A DNA stretch of 64,000 nt. Source: JAPULR01 sp965238215 (lineage in GTDB: Bacteria; Chloroflexota; Dehalococcoidia; Lucifugimonadales; GCA-2712585). Where the stretch lies: positions 806,001 to 870,000 of the forward strand of contig OZ250180.1 in NCBI GenBank assembly GCA_965238215.1, given 5' to 3'. Each line of letters starts with the position of its first letter. Positions within the stretch are counted from its first letter, which is position 1. This document shows positions 28,204-36,013 of this stretch, piece by piece. The notes beneath the pieces are model-generated. The model saw only the letters and a program-made list of their open reading frames with translations. It had not been told where the DNA came from and searched no databases. A program made the translations under genes and the position numbers.

Positions 28204-28364
28204 TCACACCCGGTGGTACTTTACCACCTTCCGCTTCCCTCCTGACGACCCCGGCTGCACGAAGTACACGTCCCGACGGGAGTCCGCCCACACACCATGG
28301 CACGCCCGGGTCACTTCAGATCCCCACTGCGCCACCCGCTCACCCTCCAACGTCAGAATGCTGA
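28204..28364 (-). pseudogene. 3'-end fragment of the NHL-repeat gene, copy A
   Basis: About 160 bases almost identical to the last 53 codons of the gene at 30234-31139 (the part encoding WGSEVTRACHGVWADSHRDVYFV and beyond). It ends with TGA instead of TAA. Homology stops abruptly at 28364. The rest of 28079-28391 holds nothing recognisable. Confidence 0.85.
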
Positions 28365-28391
28365 TTACAATTCCCGTAGAAGCGGCAGAGT

Positions 28392-28676
28392 TCAGCCATC
28401 GAGGGCCAGCGTCTCGACTACCTTCGTCAATTCTTCGAAGGACTTCCCTGTGATTTCCATATAAAGCGCATCCGGGCAGAGTTCAAGGTCATCATTCCAG
28501 GCTATGGCCCGATGGGACGTAACGTACACCTTTTCGAAGACGCCCGGTTCGTTCCAGGCCGCGAACACCCCCCGACCGGCTAAGTCCGATAGGTCAATCT
28601 AGCCGGCGACTCCGTCGGAGAACTCAACCCAGATCCTGTATTTCGGTCTCGGTTCCACCTTGACCGGTCTAATCAT
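28392..28676 (-). pseudogene. DUF2442 copy A with amber codon at position 26
   Basis: A 95-codon frame matching copies B and C, but GAG for Glu26 (VAGEIDLSD in the others) is TAG at 28599-28601. The rest is intact to the TGA at 28392. It has no DUF4160 partner. Most likely a dead duplicate. Confidence 0.85.
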
Positions 28677-28885
28677 TGAACTTCTCCATTCCAATCAAAT
28701 CCTCGGCCCTACCCAAGTATCATTCTGGGCGCCCCCCCACCTGTCATTCTGAGCGCAGCGAAGAATCTGGTAATCCTTTCTCCAATCCCTGTAGAGGCGA
28801 CCCTTGTGGTCGCCCGTTGTACACTATTGCGCGACCAACTTCCCCTCGCATCAACCGGCTCCAAACCCACCCTTCTCGCTCTACG

Positions 28886-29045
28886 TTACACCCGGTGGTA
28901 CTTCACCACCTTCCGCTTGCCTCCCGACGACCCCGGCTGCACGAAGTACACGTCCCGACGGGAGTCCGCCCACACGCCATGGCACGCCCGGGTCACCTCA
29001 GATCCCCACTGCGCCACCCGCTCACCCTCCAACGTCAGAATGCTG
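28886..29045 (-). pseudogene. 3'-end fragment of the NHL-repeat gene, copy B
   Basis: About 160 bases nearly identical to the 3' end of the gene at 30234-31139, here keeping the TAA stop. It lies directly upstream of DUF2442 copy B. The spacer 28677-28885 has one CATTCTGAGCGCAGCG unit and one hairpin unit (28790-28816). Confidence 0.85.
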
Positions 29046-29073
29046 ATTACAATTCCCGTAGAAGCGGCAGAGT

Positions 29074-29358
29074 TCAGCCATAGAGGGCCAGCGTCTCGAC
29101 TACCTTCGTCAATTCTTCGAAGGACTTCCCTGTGATTTCCATATAAAGCGCATCCGGGCAGAGTTCAAGGTCATCATTCCAGGCTATGGCCCGATGGGAC
29201 GTAACGTGCACCTTTTCGAAGACGCCCGGTTCGTTCCAAGCCGCGAACACCCCTCGACCAGCTAAGTCCGATAGGTCAATCTCGCCGGCGACTCCATCGG
29301 AGAACTCAACCCAGATCCTGTATTTCGGTCTGGGTTCCACCTTGACCGGTCTAATCAT
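29074..29358 (-). CDS. DUF2442 domain-containing protein, copy B
   Basis: 94 aa, intact: MIRPVKVEPRPKYRIWVEFSDGVAGEIDLSDLAGRGVFAAWNEPG, ending SFEELTKVVETLALYG. The start ATG 29358 equals that of the other copies; an upstream ATG adds only six residues. No toxin-like gene adjoins it, so it is an orphan unless it acts with the DUF4160 at 27541. Confidence 0.8.
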   Translation of the reverse strand: MIRPVKVEPRPKYRIWVEFSDGVAGEIDLSDLAGRGVFAAWNEPGVFEKVHVTSHRAIAWNDDLELCPDALYMEITGKSFEELTKVVETLALYG

Positions 29359-29551
29359 TGAACTTCCCCATTCCAACCAAAATTCACGCTCTACTCAGAT
29401 GTCGTTCTCAGCGAAGCGAGGTCGGAGAATCTTGTAGTCCTGACGCCAAACCCCGTAGGGGCGACCCTTGTGGTCGCCCGTTGCACACCATTACGTGACC
29501 AACTCCCCCCTCGCATCGACCGGCTTCATTCCCATCCCTTCTCGCTCCCCA

Positions 29552-29712
29552 TCACACCCGGTGGTACTTCACCACCTTCCGCTTCCCTCCTGACGACCCC
29601 GGCTGCACGAAGTACACGTCCCGACGGGAGTCCGCCCACACGCCATGGCACGCCCGGGTCACTTCCGATCCCCACTGAGCCACCCGCTCACCCTCCAACG
29701 TCAGAATGCTGA
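29552..29712 (-). pseudogene. 3'-end fragment of the NHL-repeat gene, copy C
   Basis: About 160 bases matching the 3' end of the NHL gene, with the same TGA junction as fragment A. The spacer 29359-29551 has a more diverged repeat unit and a hairpin with GACCCTTGTGGTC at 29455-29480. Confidence 0.85.
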
Positions 29713-29739
29713 TTACAATTCCCGTAGAAGCGGCAGAGT

Positions 29740-30024
29740 TCAGCCATCGAGGGCCAGCGTCTCGACTACCTTCGTCAATTCTTCGAAGGACTTCCCTGTG
29801 ATTTCCATATAAAGCGCATCCGGGCAGAGGTCAATATCTTCATTCCATGCAACAGCTCCGGTGGAGTCTATGTGCACCTTTTCGAAGACGCCCGGTTCGT
29901 TCCAAGCCGCGAACACCCCTCGCCCCGCTAAGTCCGATAGGTCAATCTCGCCAGCGACTCCGTCGGAGAACTCAACCCAGATCCTGTATTTCGGTCTGGG
30001 TTCCACCTTGACCAGTCTAATCAT
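29740..30024 (-). CDS. DUF2442 domain-containing protein, copy C
   Basis: 94 aa, intact. It starts MIRLVKVEPRPKYRIWVEF and differs from copy B mainly in the middle (KVHIDSTGAVAWNEDIDLCPDALYM). That segment resembles the founder copy at 27794 more than copy B does. Orphan like copy B. Confidence 0.8.
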   Translation of the reverse strand: MIRLVKVEPRPKYRIWVEFSDGVAGEIDLSDLAGRGVFAAWNEPGVFEKVHIDSTGAVAWNEDIDLCPDALYMEITGKSFEELTKVVETLALDG

Positions 30025-30233
30025 TGAACTTCACCATTTCAATCAAATCCCAGGCCCTACCCAAGTATCATTCTGGGCGCCCCCCCACCTGTCATTCTGA
30101 GCGCAGCGAAGAATCTGGTAATCCTTTCTCCAATCCCTGTAGAGGCGACCCTTGTGGTCGCCCGTTGTACATTATTGCGCGAACAACTTCCCCTCGCATC
30201 AACCGGCTCCAAACCCACCCTTCTCGCTCTACG

Positions 30234-31139
30234 TTACACCCGGTGGTACTTCACCACCTTCCGCTTGCCCCCCGACGACCCCGGCTGCACAAAATAAACG
30301 TCCCGGTGGGAGTCCGCCCATACCCCGTGACACGCCCGCGTCACTTCAGAACCCCACTGAGCCACCCGCTCCCCTTCCAACGTCAGAACGCTGAACAACC
30401 CTCCGTTGTGCTCCGGTACGTAGGCCACGTCCTCCCCATCCACAAACACCGTCGCCGGACCAATAAGCTTCGTCGGCCACTGACCCAGCGGGTCGCCGTC
30501 CTGCGTGAACATCTGCACCCGGTCATTCTCTCGATCTGCTACCAGCAGCCGGCCGTGGCGGTCAACCCAAATGCCGTGTGGCAGATGGAACTGCCCCGGC
30601 CCATCGCCCGGCGCCCCCCACGAGGCCAGATGCTCCCCCTCCGCCGAAAACCGATGTACCCGGCAATTGGCGTACCCGTCCGCCACGAACACCTCCCCCG
30701 AGGGGGCAATCGCGACACTGGCAGGAATGTTGAATGGACCACCTGCGTGGGTCACCCTCAGATACGTGTCCGACCCGAAATCCTTCGGGTCCACCCCGGT
30801 GTCCGAGCGGTAGTCACGCGTCCCAATGCGCATTAGCGGTCGCCCTTCCGGCGTGAACTTCATTACTTGCCCGCCGTGACTGTCCACCAGCCAAACATTG
30901 TCCCCAGAGTCCACGTAGATAGCGTGGGCCATCTTTATCAGGTCGTGCCCCCAGGAATAGAGGTAGTTGCCCTCCCTGTCGAACACCATCACCGGATGGT
31001 CCCCACGGTCGAAGGCGTAGATCCGGTCTTGCGAGTCCCCAGCCACCGCCGCCGCCGTCATCTCCCAGCCTTCCGGCAGCTTTGCCCAGTCCTCCTCTAC
31101 CTCGTAAATAAAATCGCCGCTGCCCACTCTGCTCGGCAT
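30234..31139 (-). CDS. NHL-repeat beta-propeller protein (peptidyl-amidating-lyase-like)
   Basis: 301 aa of NHL repeats: ITAAAVAGDSQDRIYAFDRG-like blades, then AHAIYVDSGDNVWLVDSHGGQVMKF, PASVAIAPSGEVFVADGY and LPHGIWVDRHGRLLVADRENDRVQMF. The fold resembles peptidyl-alpha-hydroxyglycine lyase, but activity cannot be claimed. No signal peptide. The ATG 31139 has GGGAGGGG six bases ahead and is preferred to an upstream ATG. Divergent from the SIMPL gene. Its 3' end is copied three times downstream. Confidence 0.88.
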   Translation of the reverse strand: MPSRVGSGDFIYEVEEDWAKLPEGWEMTAAAVAGDSQDRIYAFDRGDHPVMVFDREGNYLYSWGHDLIKMAHAIYVDSGDNVWLVDSHGGQVMKFTPEGRPLMRIGTRDYRSDTGVDPKDFGSDTYLRVTHAGGPFNIPASVAIAPSGEVFVADGYANCRVHRFSAEGEHLASWGAPGDGPGQFHLPHGIWVDRHGRLLVADRENDRVQMFTQDGDPLGQWPTKLIGPATVFVDGEDVAYVPEHNGGLFSVLTLEGERVAQWGSEVTRACHGVWADSHRDVYFVQPGSSGGKRKVVKYHRV

Positions 31140-31249
31140 AACAATCCCCTCCCATTTGTACAATGCTTTTAGCCGATGCTACCATTGAGTGACAATCACG
31201 TCAAAGCAGCCGCCCGAAACGACCCATGCGCGGCGTCCAAGAGGTGAAG

Positions 31250-32050
31250 ATGCTTCCCCTGACCAAGATCGCCATACTGCCAGCATTGGCAGTTCTCGTG
31301 CTCTTCGCCGTGGCCTGCAACGGCGACAGCCCGGCCCCCTACACCGGCTCCGCTTCCGCTGGAGACGTGGCGGCCGCGGCCAGAATGGCGGCGGAAGCCG
31401 TCAACCAAGAGTCCGGCGTTCCTGGTCAGGGCATCATCGTCTCCGGTTCAGGCACCGCCAGCGCGGAGCCGGACCTCGCCCTGATCAACCTGGGCGTTCA
31501 GGTCCTCTCTCCCTCCGTCGGCGAAGCCCTGAACACTGCCAACTCCTCCTTGGCAAATATCCTCCAGATCCTTGGAAATCATAACGTAGACGAGAAGGAC
31601 ACCCAAACTCGCTACTTCAACATCAACACTCAGTACGACTACAGCAACGACGGTCAGCCTGAGGTGGCCGGCTACCAGGTCACCAACGAGCTCAGCGTCA
31701 AGGTGCGAAACCTGGAAAGCCTAGGCGAGTTGATAACCGACGTGGTGGAGGCGGGCGGCGACCCGGTTCGGATTAACGGCATCAGCTTCGCCATCGAAGA
31801 CACCGCGGCCCTCGAAGACGAGGCCCTGGCTCAGGCCATCGCTGACGCCAAAGCGCGAGCGGAGCGAATGGCAGAACTCTCCGGCGTCACCCTGGGCGAC
31901 CTGGTCTCCGTCTCCCAAGCCGGAGGAGCCTCCCCCGCACTCCCCGCCGCCTTCGCAGTGGCATCATTGGCCCGTTCCGCCCCCACCCCCATCCGCACCG
32001 GCGACCTCCAAATCACCATCAACATCCAAGCCCTCTACACCATAAAATAA
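31250..32050 (+). CDS. SIMPL (DUF541) domain lipoprotein
   Basis: 266 aa. Residues 1-23 form a lipoprotein signal with lipobox FAVAC (Cys23). The SIMPL domain follows: IIVSGSGTASAEPDLALINLGVQ, then KDTQTRYFNINTQYDY and a C-terminal GDLQITINIQALYTIK. SIMPL proteins are secreted or surface proteins of unclear role. ATG 31250 has AGAGGTGAAG directly ahead. Divergent from the NHL gene, 110 bp apart. Its last 24 codons are duplicated at 33571-33642. Confidence 0.88.
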   Translation: MLPLTKIAILPALAVLVLFAVACNGDSPAPYTGSASAGDVAAAARMAAEAVNQESGVPGQGIIVSGSGTASAEPDLALINLGVQVLSPSVGEALNTANSSLANILQILGNHNVDEKDTQTRYFNINTQYDYSNDGQPEVAGYQVTNELSVKVRNLESLGELITDVVEAGGDPVRINGISFAIEDTAALEDEALAQAIADAKARAERMAELSGVTLGDLVSVSQAGGASPALPAAFAVASLARSAPTPIRTGDLQITINIQALYTIK

Positions 32051-32128
32051 CCCCCCACCCACTACTCCCCTCAACGCCGGGATGTCTGAAGTCAGCTTAG
32101 GGCCACAAAGCACTTCCGCTCGCGACAG

Positions 32129-32509
32129 TCACACTGCCACGGACGGCTTATACTGCCAGCCCCGTACTTCAGCCAGGTTCCTTAGAATCTTAGCCACGTT
32201 CTTGCGTCTGCTTCCAGATAACCCACTAAAGTCAATGAGAACGTGCTCCGGGAACGAACCAGGGTCCGGGATGGCAAAAGTTCCTTGTGATTCGCATTCA
32301 CTCACCGACACCGCCATGACGCCAGAAGACAGCAACATGAATGTCTCGGTGAAGTGCACCCAGGAAACCTCGGCGCTAATCCGATCTCCATCATATGCGG
32401 AGAGCTTCTGCTCGTCCTTTGGGGTGGGCGTAAACGCTTGGGATGTAACCCGGCCTTGCCGAATGAAGTTGGGATTGATTTGTCGAAGAAGCAGGGTTTC
32501 CCTGTTCAA
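32129..32509 (-). CDS. Hypothetical protein, second gene of an overlapping pair
   Basis: 126 aa, not recognised as a named family. It begins MNRETLLLRQINPNFIRQGRVTSQAFTPTPKDEQKLSAYDG and ends KILRNLAEVRGWQYKP. It looks globular and soluble, with no signal or membrane segment. Its start overlaps the stop of the upstream gene by four bases, so the two are translationally coupled. Small coupled pairs of this kind in accessory regions are often toxin-antitoxin or defence modules, but nothing here proves it. Confidence 0.75.
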   Translation of the reverse strand: MNRETLLLRQINPNFIRQGRVTSQAFTPTPKDEQKLSAYDGDRISAEVSWVHFTETFMLLSSGVMAVSVSECESQGTFAIPDPGSFPEHVLIDFSGLSGSRRKNVAKILRNLAEVRGWQYKPSVAV

Positions 32510-32958
32510 TCGCCCTTCAGACCCAATTGTCGAATCTTAGACGCTAGACATTCCCAATCTTCATCGTCGTCCAGGTCAAATACCCATTCACTAGAGCATC
32601 CAGTCCTAAGGTTGAGGCAATGCCACTCAGCCGAATGTTTGGATAGGTCTATTTCAAGGCTAGCCTCGTTTCGGCCAATCGACCACTCCAGCGACACACC
32701 GCCTTCCGGTGTTGGGTAGACGTATGGCCGAGGAAGGTCGTCTGCGTATCTTTCCCCAAAAGTTCCCGCCAACCAATCGAGTCCCTGTGCCGTGGGGGCC
32801 TTCCCGTATCCCTCGCCCCATCGGCTGGCAGGTTGTATTCCATCTGCCCAACCATCCTTTAGATTCCTCAAACCTGCCAACTGGGAACTAACATCCAGTG
32901 GATCATGTAGCGTACGGCTAAGCAATTTTGCATTTCGAGCTTTTTCTACCATTGGCAC
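32506..32958 (-). CDS. Hypothetical protein, first gene of an overlapping pair
   Basis: 150 aa, unnamed family. Conserved-looking blocks are LLSRTLHDPLDVSSQLAGLRNLKDGWADG, RYADDLPRPYVYPTPEGGVSLEWSIG and EASLEIDLSKHSAEWHCLNL. Soluble, acidic towards the C-terminus (DLDDDEDWE). Lower G+C than the housekeeping genes nearby, fitting acquisition. Coupled to the 126-aa gene by a four-base overlap. Confidence 0.75.
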   Translation of the reverse strand: MPMVEKARNAKLLSRTLHDPLDVSSQLAGLRNLKDGWADGIQPASRWGEGYGKAPTAQGLDWLAGTFGERYADDLPRPYVYPTPEGGVSLEWSIGRNEASLEIDLSKHSAEWHCLNLRTGCSSEWVFDLDDDEDWECLASKIRQLGLKGD

Positions 32959-33096
32959 CCCGATATTGTATCCACCGCGTAACTCTACTCTACGTTCTAC
33001 AGACAGTTAGGAATCCTATAGGCACAGCCTAAAGTAGGTTCTCGTATATTGGATGCCGATTATACCACGGACCTTCCCATCCACTCCCCTTCCCTC

Positions 33097-33205
33097 CAAT
33101 TGACTTCCCCCGCAGCATTATTCAAATTTCCGCACCAAAACCCCAATCTAACCAAGGAAAGTCTCATGCCCAGAACATACTACGGCGGCGAACTCCCCGA
33201 CTATA
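33097..33205 (+). pseudogene. 5'-end fragment of the amidohydrolase at 36014, with promoter region
   Basis: The stretch copies the upstream region and first 13 codons of the gene at 36014-37243: CCAATTGACTT, a similar spacer, an AAGGAAAG ribosome site, ATG 33166 and MPRTYYGGELPDY. After that the reading diverges into the 3' end of the antitoxin gene on the other strand. Confidence 0.85.
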
Positions 33206-33207
33206 AC

Positions 33208-33489
33208 CTACCGTTTCTCCAACAGACGTCCGGTCAGATACTTGTGAATAACGCTGGACAACAGCGTCTGATAAGGGATTTCTTCTTCCCTAGCCCGTGA
33301 ATGAGCAAGTTTGAAGTCTCGCTCGGTTACCCGCAAGTTAACCCTCTTTGTTTTGTTGAATGTCTTACGGGCGGCCATACGAGCCACTTCAATCTCTCGC
33401 TCGGCGTCAGCGGCGGAGACCAACTCATCCCGTTCGAAACGTTCCAGAATGTCACGCTCTTCTTCGCTCATTTTCTCTTTACTCAACAA
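33208..33489 (-). CDS. CopG-type antitoxin, orphan
   Basis: 93 aa with a C-terminal ribbon-helix-helix pattern KTKRVNLRVTERDFKLAHSRAREEEIPYQTLLSSVIHKYLTGRL, as in CopG/BrnA-like antitoxins usually paired with a RelE- or BrnT-like toxin. The start is TTG (33489 or 33486) after GGAGGG. No toxin gene lies on either side; upstream there is only the SIMPL fragment. It sits exactly at the junction between the two duplicated gene ends. Confidence 0.82.
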   Translation of the reverse strand: MLSKEKMSEEERDILERFERDELVSAADAEREIEVARMAARKTFNKTKRVNLRVTERDFKLAHSRAREEEIPYQTLLSSVIHKYLTGRLLEKR

Positions 33490-33570
33490 TTCCCTCCATC
33501 ACAATCCTGGCTCCTCCTGCACAACGCTCAATCAATAGTTCGAAGAACCCTCGACGCACTAAATCTTATC

Positions 33571-33642
33571 CCCCCCACCCCCATCCGCACCGGCGACCTA
33601 CAAATCACCATAAACATCCAAGCCCTCTACACCATCAAATAA
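33571..33642 (+). pseudogene. 3'-end fragment of the SIMPL gene
   Basis: 72 bases encode PTPIRTGDLQITINIQALYTIK and stop, nearly identical to the end of the gene at 31250-32050. Nothing upstream of 33571 matches SIMPL. Confidence 0.88.
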
Positions 33643-33716
33643 CCCCACCACCACCTCCCCTCAACTAAGCAGGGCAACTACCCGGCATGGGGCAGTTCGC
33701 GAATCGCCCCCCGCTA

Positions 33717-35510
33717 CTACACACTCCACCGTTGCAAGGCGTACTCAACAACCTCCCCCTCCCGCTTCCTAATTTCATCAACGTTCCAGGCAGTTTGTTT
33801 TCCCAATTCCCTCTGTACCAGTAAGCTGGAATTTGAGTAACTTGGCCTGCCGTCAGGCTGACACTTCTTCTCTTGGAAGGTCCTATTGCCCATGCTCTTG
33901 TTCCACGACTCCGAAGCTATGGTTAGATTGCCAAGTCTATGAATATTCCGGGCATGAGATTCCTTTTGTTCGTCGGACATTTCATCCGCTGGACTCTGCG
34001 CCCAGATGTGTTCCACCTCGTAGGCGGAAGTTAGGATTTCCTCTCGGGTAGAGAGAAGCAAAGGCACATCGCTTTGCTGTTTTCTAAGATGGATCTCGTA
34101 CTCGGACAACAGGTATTTTATGTTTCTTGAACCGAAACGAGTGTAGAAATCTTCCCAGTCAAAGGAACGTCGGAAACCCTCGTCGCTCTGATAGTCATGA
34201 TTGATCCTCTGTAATTCTTCAATTAGCCCTGCATAGTCCAAACGTCCTTGATGTAACTTGTGGGCAATCCGATTGAAACGGGATCCCCCTGAATCGCTCC
34301 GCCATCCACCCACCAAATATACCCGAACAATAAATGCTTCAAGTAGCTTCAGAATCTTCTCTAAGTGGTCGGGAGTCTCGCCAAACTTCTGCCATGCGGC
34401 CAGAATTAGGGGTAAAATATTCCCCATCCTTTCCAGCATGAACAAATTGCTCAAGGCCAGCCCTTCCTCGTCACCCCTGTAGGCATCGCAGATTTTCTTG
34501 AATGCGTAGAAGGCCCGCTCAAGATCCTTGGTATAGTGAAGCGCAGAGTCCGCGCACTCCAACGGATCCTCTTTCAGCATCTCCCTCATTCGGCCCTTCA
34601 AAGCCTCTAGAGGGCGTGATGATTGTGTGCCAGGCGATATGTAGATTATGAAGTGATAACGGAGAACGTCGTCTTCGGTCACACGAAGCCGTTCCATGTG
34701 CCGCGTTCCGCTTACATCCTCGAAATGACGATACATCCGAGAAAAGTGGCCGTTCAAGTCCTCCAGCCTTCCGGCAACTTCATCCTCGTCGTCCATCCCA
34801 AGATATGACGTATGCATTAAGAAGCTCTTCGACTTCTCCAGACTGCTAAGGGGCCGTCCCCTGTCATTCACCGTCTCGAATATGCGAATTGCATCAGCGT
34901 CCGACTGAACCTGATACTGTATAAGTTGAAGGTCGTCAATCTTCCTTTTCAGTTGCACCAGAAAGTTCTGGTATTTCGTAGGCTGCCGGTTCTTCTCCTC
35001 GATGAGGCGTTTTCGGAAAAAGTTCTTCGCGCACACTAGACGCCGCTGAGAATGAGTGACGGTATCGCCGCTTAGGAATTCATTGCCGTCAATAACCACA
35101 TGGTGGAAGAAATCGCCATCATCACCCAACGGATTCAGCTTATAGTGCACCCCATTTCTGAGGTAGCGCTTTACGAGGGCGTCCACTTCACCCTGAAGAT
35201 GCTGGTCACTGACCTCCTTCAGTTGCGAAATGATCTCGCCTAGCAGTATCAAGGCGGTAGTCAGACGTTGCTGGCCGTCTATCACGTCAAATCTTTTCAA
35301 AGTGTCCAAAGCGGCTTGAGCAGTTTTCCCGGAATCTTTCAGGAGGACCGTGCCGAAGTAATGCTTCTTGGAAGAGTCCATGTAGTATATGTCTTCCCAT
35401 AGGTCTTCCAAGTTCTTTCTTTCCCAAGCATAGCTTCTCTGAAACACGGGAATATCAAAAATATGATTCCCAATCAGCAGCCCGCTGAGACTTACAAGAC
35501 TACCTTCCAT
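33717..35510 (-). CDS. DUF262/DUF1524 (GmrSD-like) protein
   Basis: 597 aa. The N-terminal DUF262 domain contains IPVFQRSYAWERKNLEDLWEDI and the ParB-like DGQQRLTTALILL (about residue 80). The C-terminal DUF1524 domain contains EVEHIWAQ and the His/Asn set HRLGNLTIASESWNKSMGN. Family members include the modification-dependent nuclease GmrSD, with NTPase and HNH-like parts, and single-gene antiphage proteins. Likely a stand-alone defence nuclease here (inference). Lower G+C than its neighbours suggests recent acquisition. Confidence 0.88.
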   Translation of the reverse strand: MEGSLVSLSGLLIGNHIFDIPVFQRSYAWERKNLEDLWEDIYYMDSSKKHYFGTVLLKDSGKTAQAALDTLKRFDVIDGQQRLTTALILLGEIISQLKEVSDQHLQGEVDALVKRYLRNGVHYKLNPLGDDGDFFHHVVIDGNEFLSGDTVTHSQRRLVCAKNFFRKRLIEEKNRQPTKYQNFLVQLKRKIDDLQLIQYQVQSDADAIRIFETVNDRGRPLSSLEKSKSFLMHTSYLGMDDEDEVAGRLEDLNGHFSRMYRHFEDVSGTRHMERLRVTEDDVLRYHFIIYISPGTQSSRPLEALKGRMREMLKEDPLECADSALHYTKDLERAFYAFKKICDAYRGDEEGLALSNLFMLERMGNILPLILAAWQKFGETPDHLEKILKLLEAFIVRVYLVGGWRSDSGGSRFNRIAHKLHQGRLDYAGLIEELQRINHDYQSDEGFRRSFDWEDFYTRFGSRNIKYLLSEYEIHLRKQQSDVPLLLSTREEILTSAYEVEHIWAQSPADEMSDEQKESHARNIHRLGNLTIASESWNKSMGNRTFQEKKCQPDGRPSYSNSSLLVQRELGKQTAWNVDEIRKREGEVVEYALQRWSV

Positions 35511-35563
35511 GCCTGGCTCCCTTCATACATCTAATTCCAAGATTGAAGACCCTTCTATTGAGA

Positions 35564-35626
35564 TTACCCCAAGCGTCGAAGCGCCATCTCCAGTTCAGCC
35601 CCGTCCACGTCACGGGGCAATCTCAC
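35564..35626 (-). pseudogene. Truncated hicA toxin remnant
   Basis: A GTG at 35626 overlaps the hicB stop by three bases, as expected for a coupled downstream gene. It encodes RLPRDVDGAELEMALRRLG and then stops at TAA 35564-35566. This is the usual HicA N-terminus up to the LGY turn, after which the dsRNA-binding-fold body is missing. Confidence 0.6.
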
Positions 35627-35847
35627 AGAGTCAGAACTTCGTCACGCACAAAGTGTAGGCGAATCAGACGTGGCCGCTTCATTGCCTCGTCGAAGTAACA
35701 TTCGACCGCTTCCCTCACGTTGCTTCGCAGCTCTTCGATCGTTTCGCCTTGGGTGTGGATGCCGTATCCCAAGGCGCTGGCCGAGTATCCGCCGTCGACC
35801 TCGTCCTCGCTGACCTCAAATGTAATTTCGGGGATGATGTAGGACAT
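35623..35847 (-). CDS. hicB: HicB-like antitoxin
   Basis: 74 aa: EITFEVSEDEVDGGYSASALGYGIHTQGETIEELRSNVREAVECYFDE, the partial RNase-H-like fold of short HicB proteins. Antitoxins of this kind neutralise the HicA mRNA interferase. Only a 20-residue remnant of HicA follows, so the antitoxin is now an orphan. It ends the accessory region just before the amidohydrolase promoter. Confidence 0.82.
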   Translation of the reverse strand: MSYIIPEITFEVSEDEVDGGYSASALGYGIHTQGETIEELRSNVREAVECYFDEAMKRPRLIRLHFVRDEVLTL

Positions 35848-35944
35848 TGTGATCCTCTCTCGTTCTGTGGATTGCGACTACCGGACAATCTCCCCCACCC
35901 CTCCAACAGCTATTCTATCACGCACCATCCCGCGCTCCCCCCAA

Positions 35945-35972
35945 TTGACTTTTCCCCTCGCAGTGTTATTCA
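35945..35972 (+). promoter_or_regulatory. Putative promoter of the second amidohydrolase
   Basis: TTGACT (35945-35950), a 16-base spacer and TATTCA (35967-35972) lie 41 bases ahead of ATG 36014. The same elements, with a 13-base spacer, are copied in the fragment at 33097. Confidence 0.4.
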
Positions 35973-36013
35973 ATTACCGTTACCTAAACCTCAAGACCTG
36001 CAAGGAGATTCTC

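Larger units (their letters stand above)
28204..30306. repeat. Nested tandem duplication (NHL 3' end + DUF2442), units of about 0.67 and 1.35 kb
   Basis: Three units of about 670 bp each contain spacer, NHL 3' end and DUF2442. At a larger scale, 28204-28960 matches 29552-30306 at an offset near 1347 bases, including the spacer with CAAGTATCATTCTGGGCGCC and the hairpin unit with GACCCTTGTGGTC. Fragments A and C share the TCACACCCGG junction. Fragment B and the full gene share TTACACCCGG. DUF2442 copies A and B, however, are closer to each other, which points to mosaic exchange. Confidence 0.8.
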
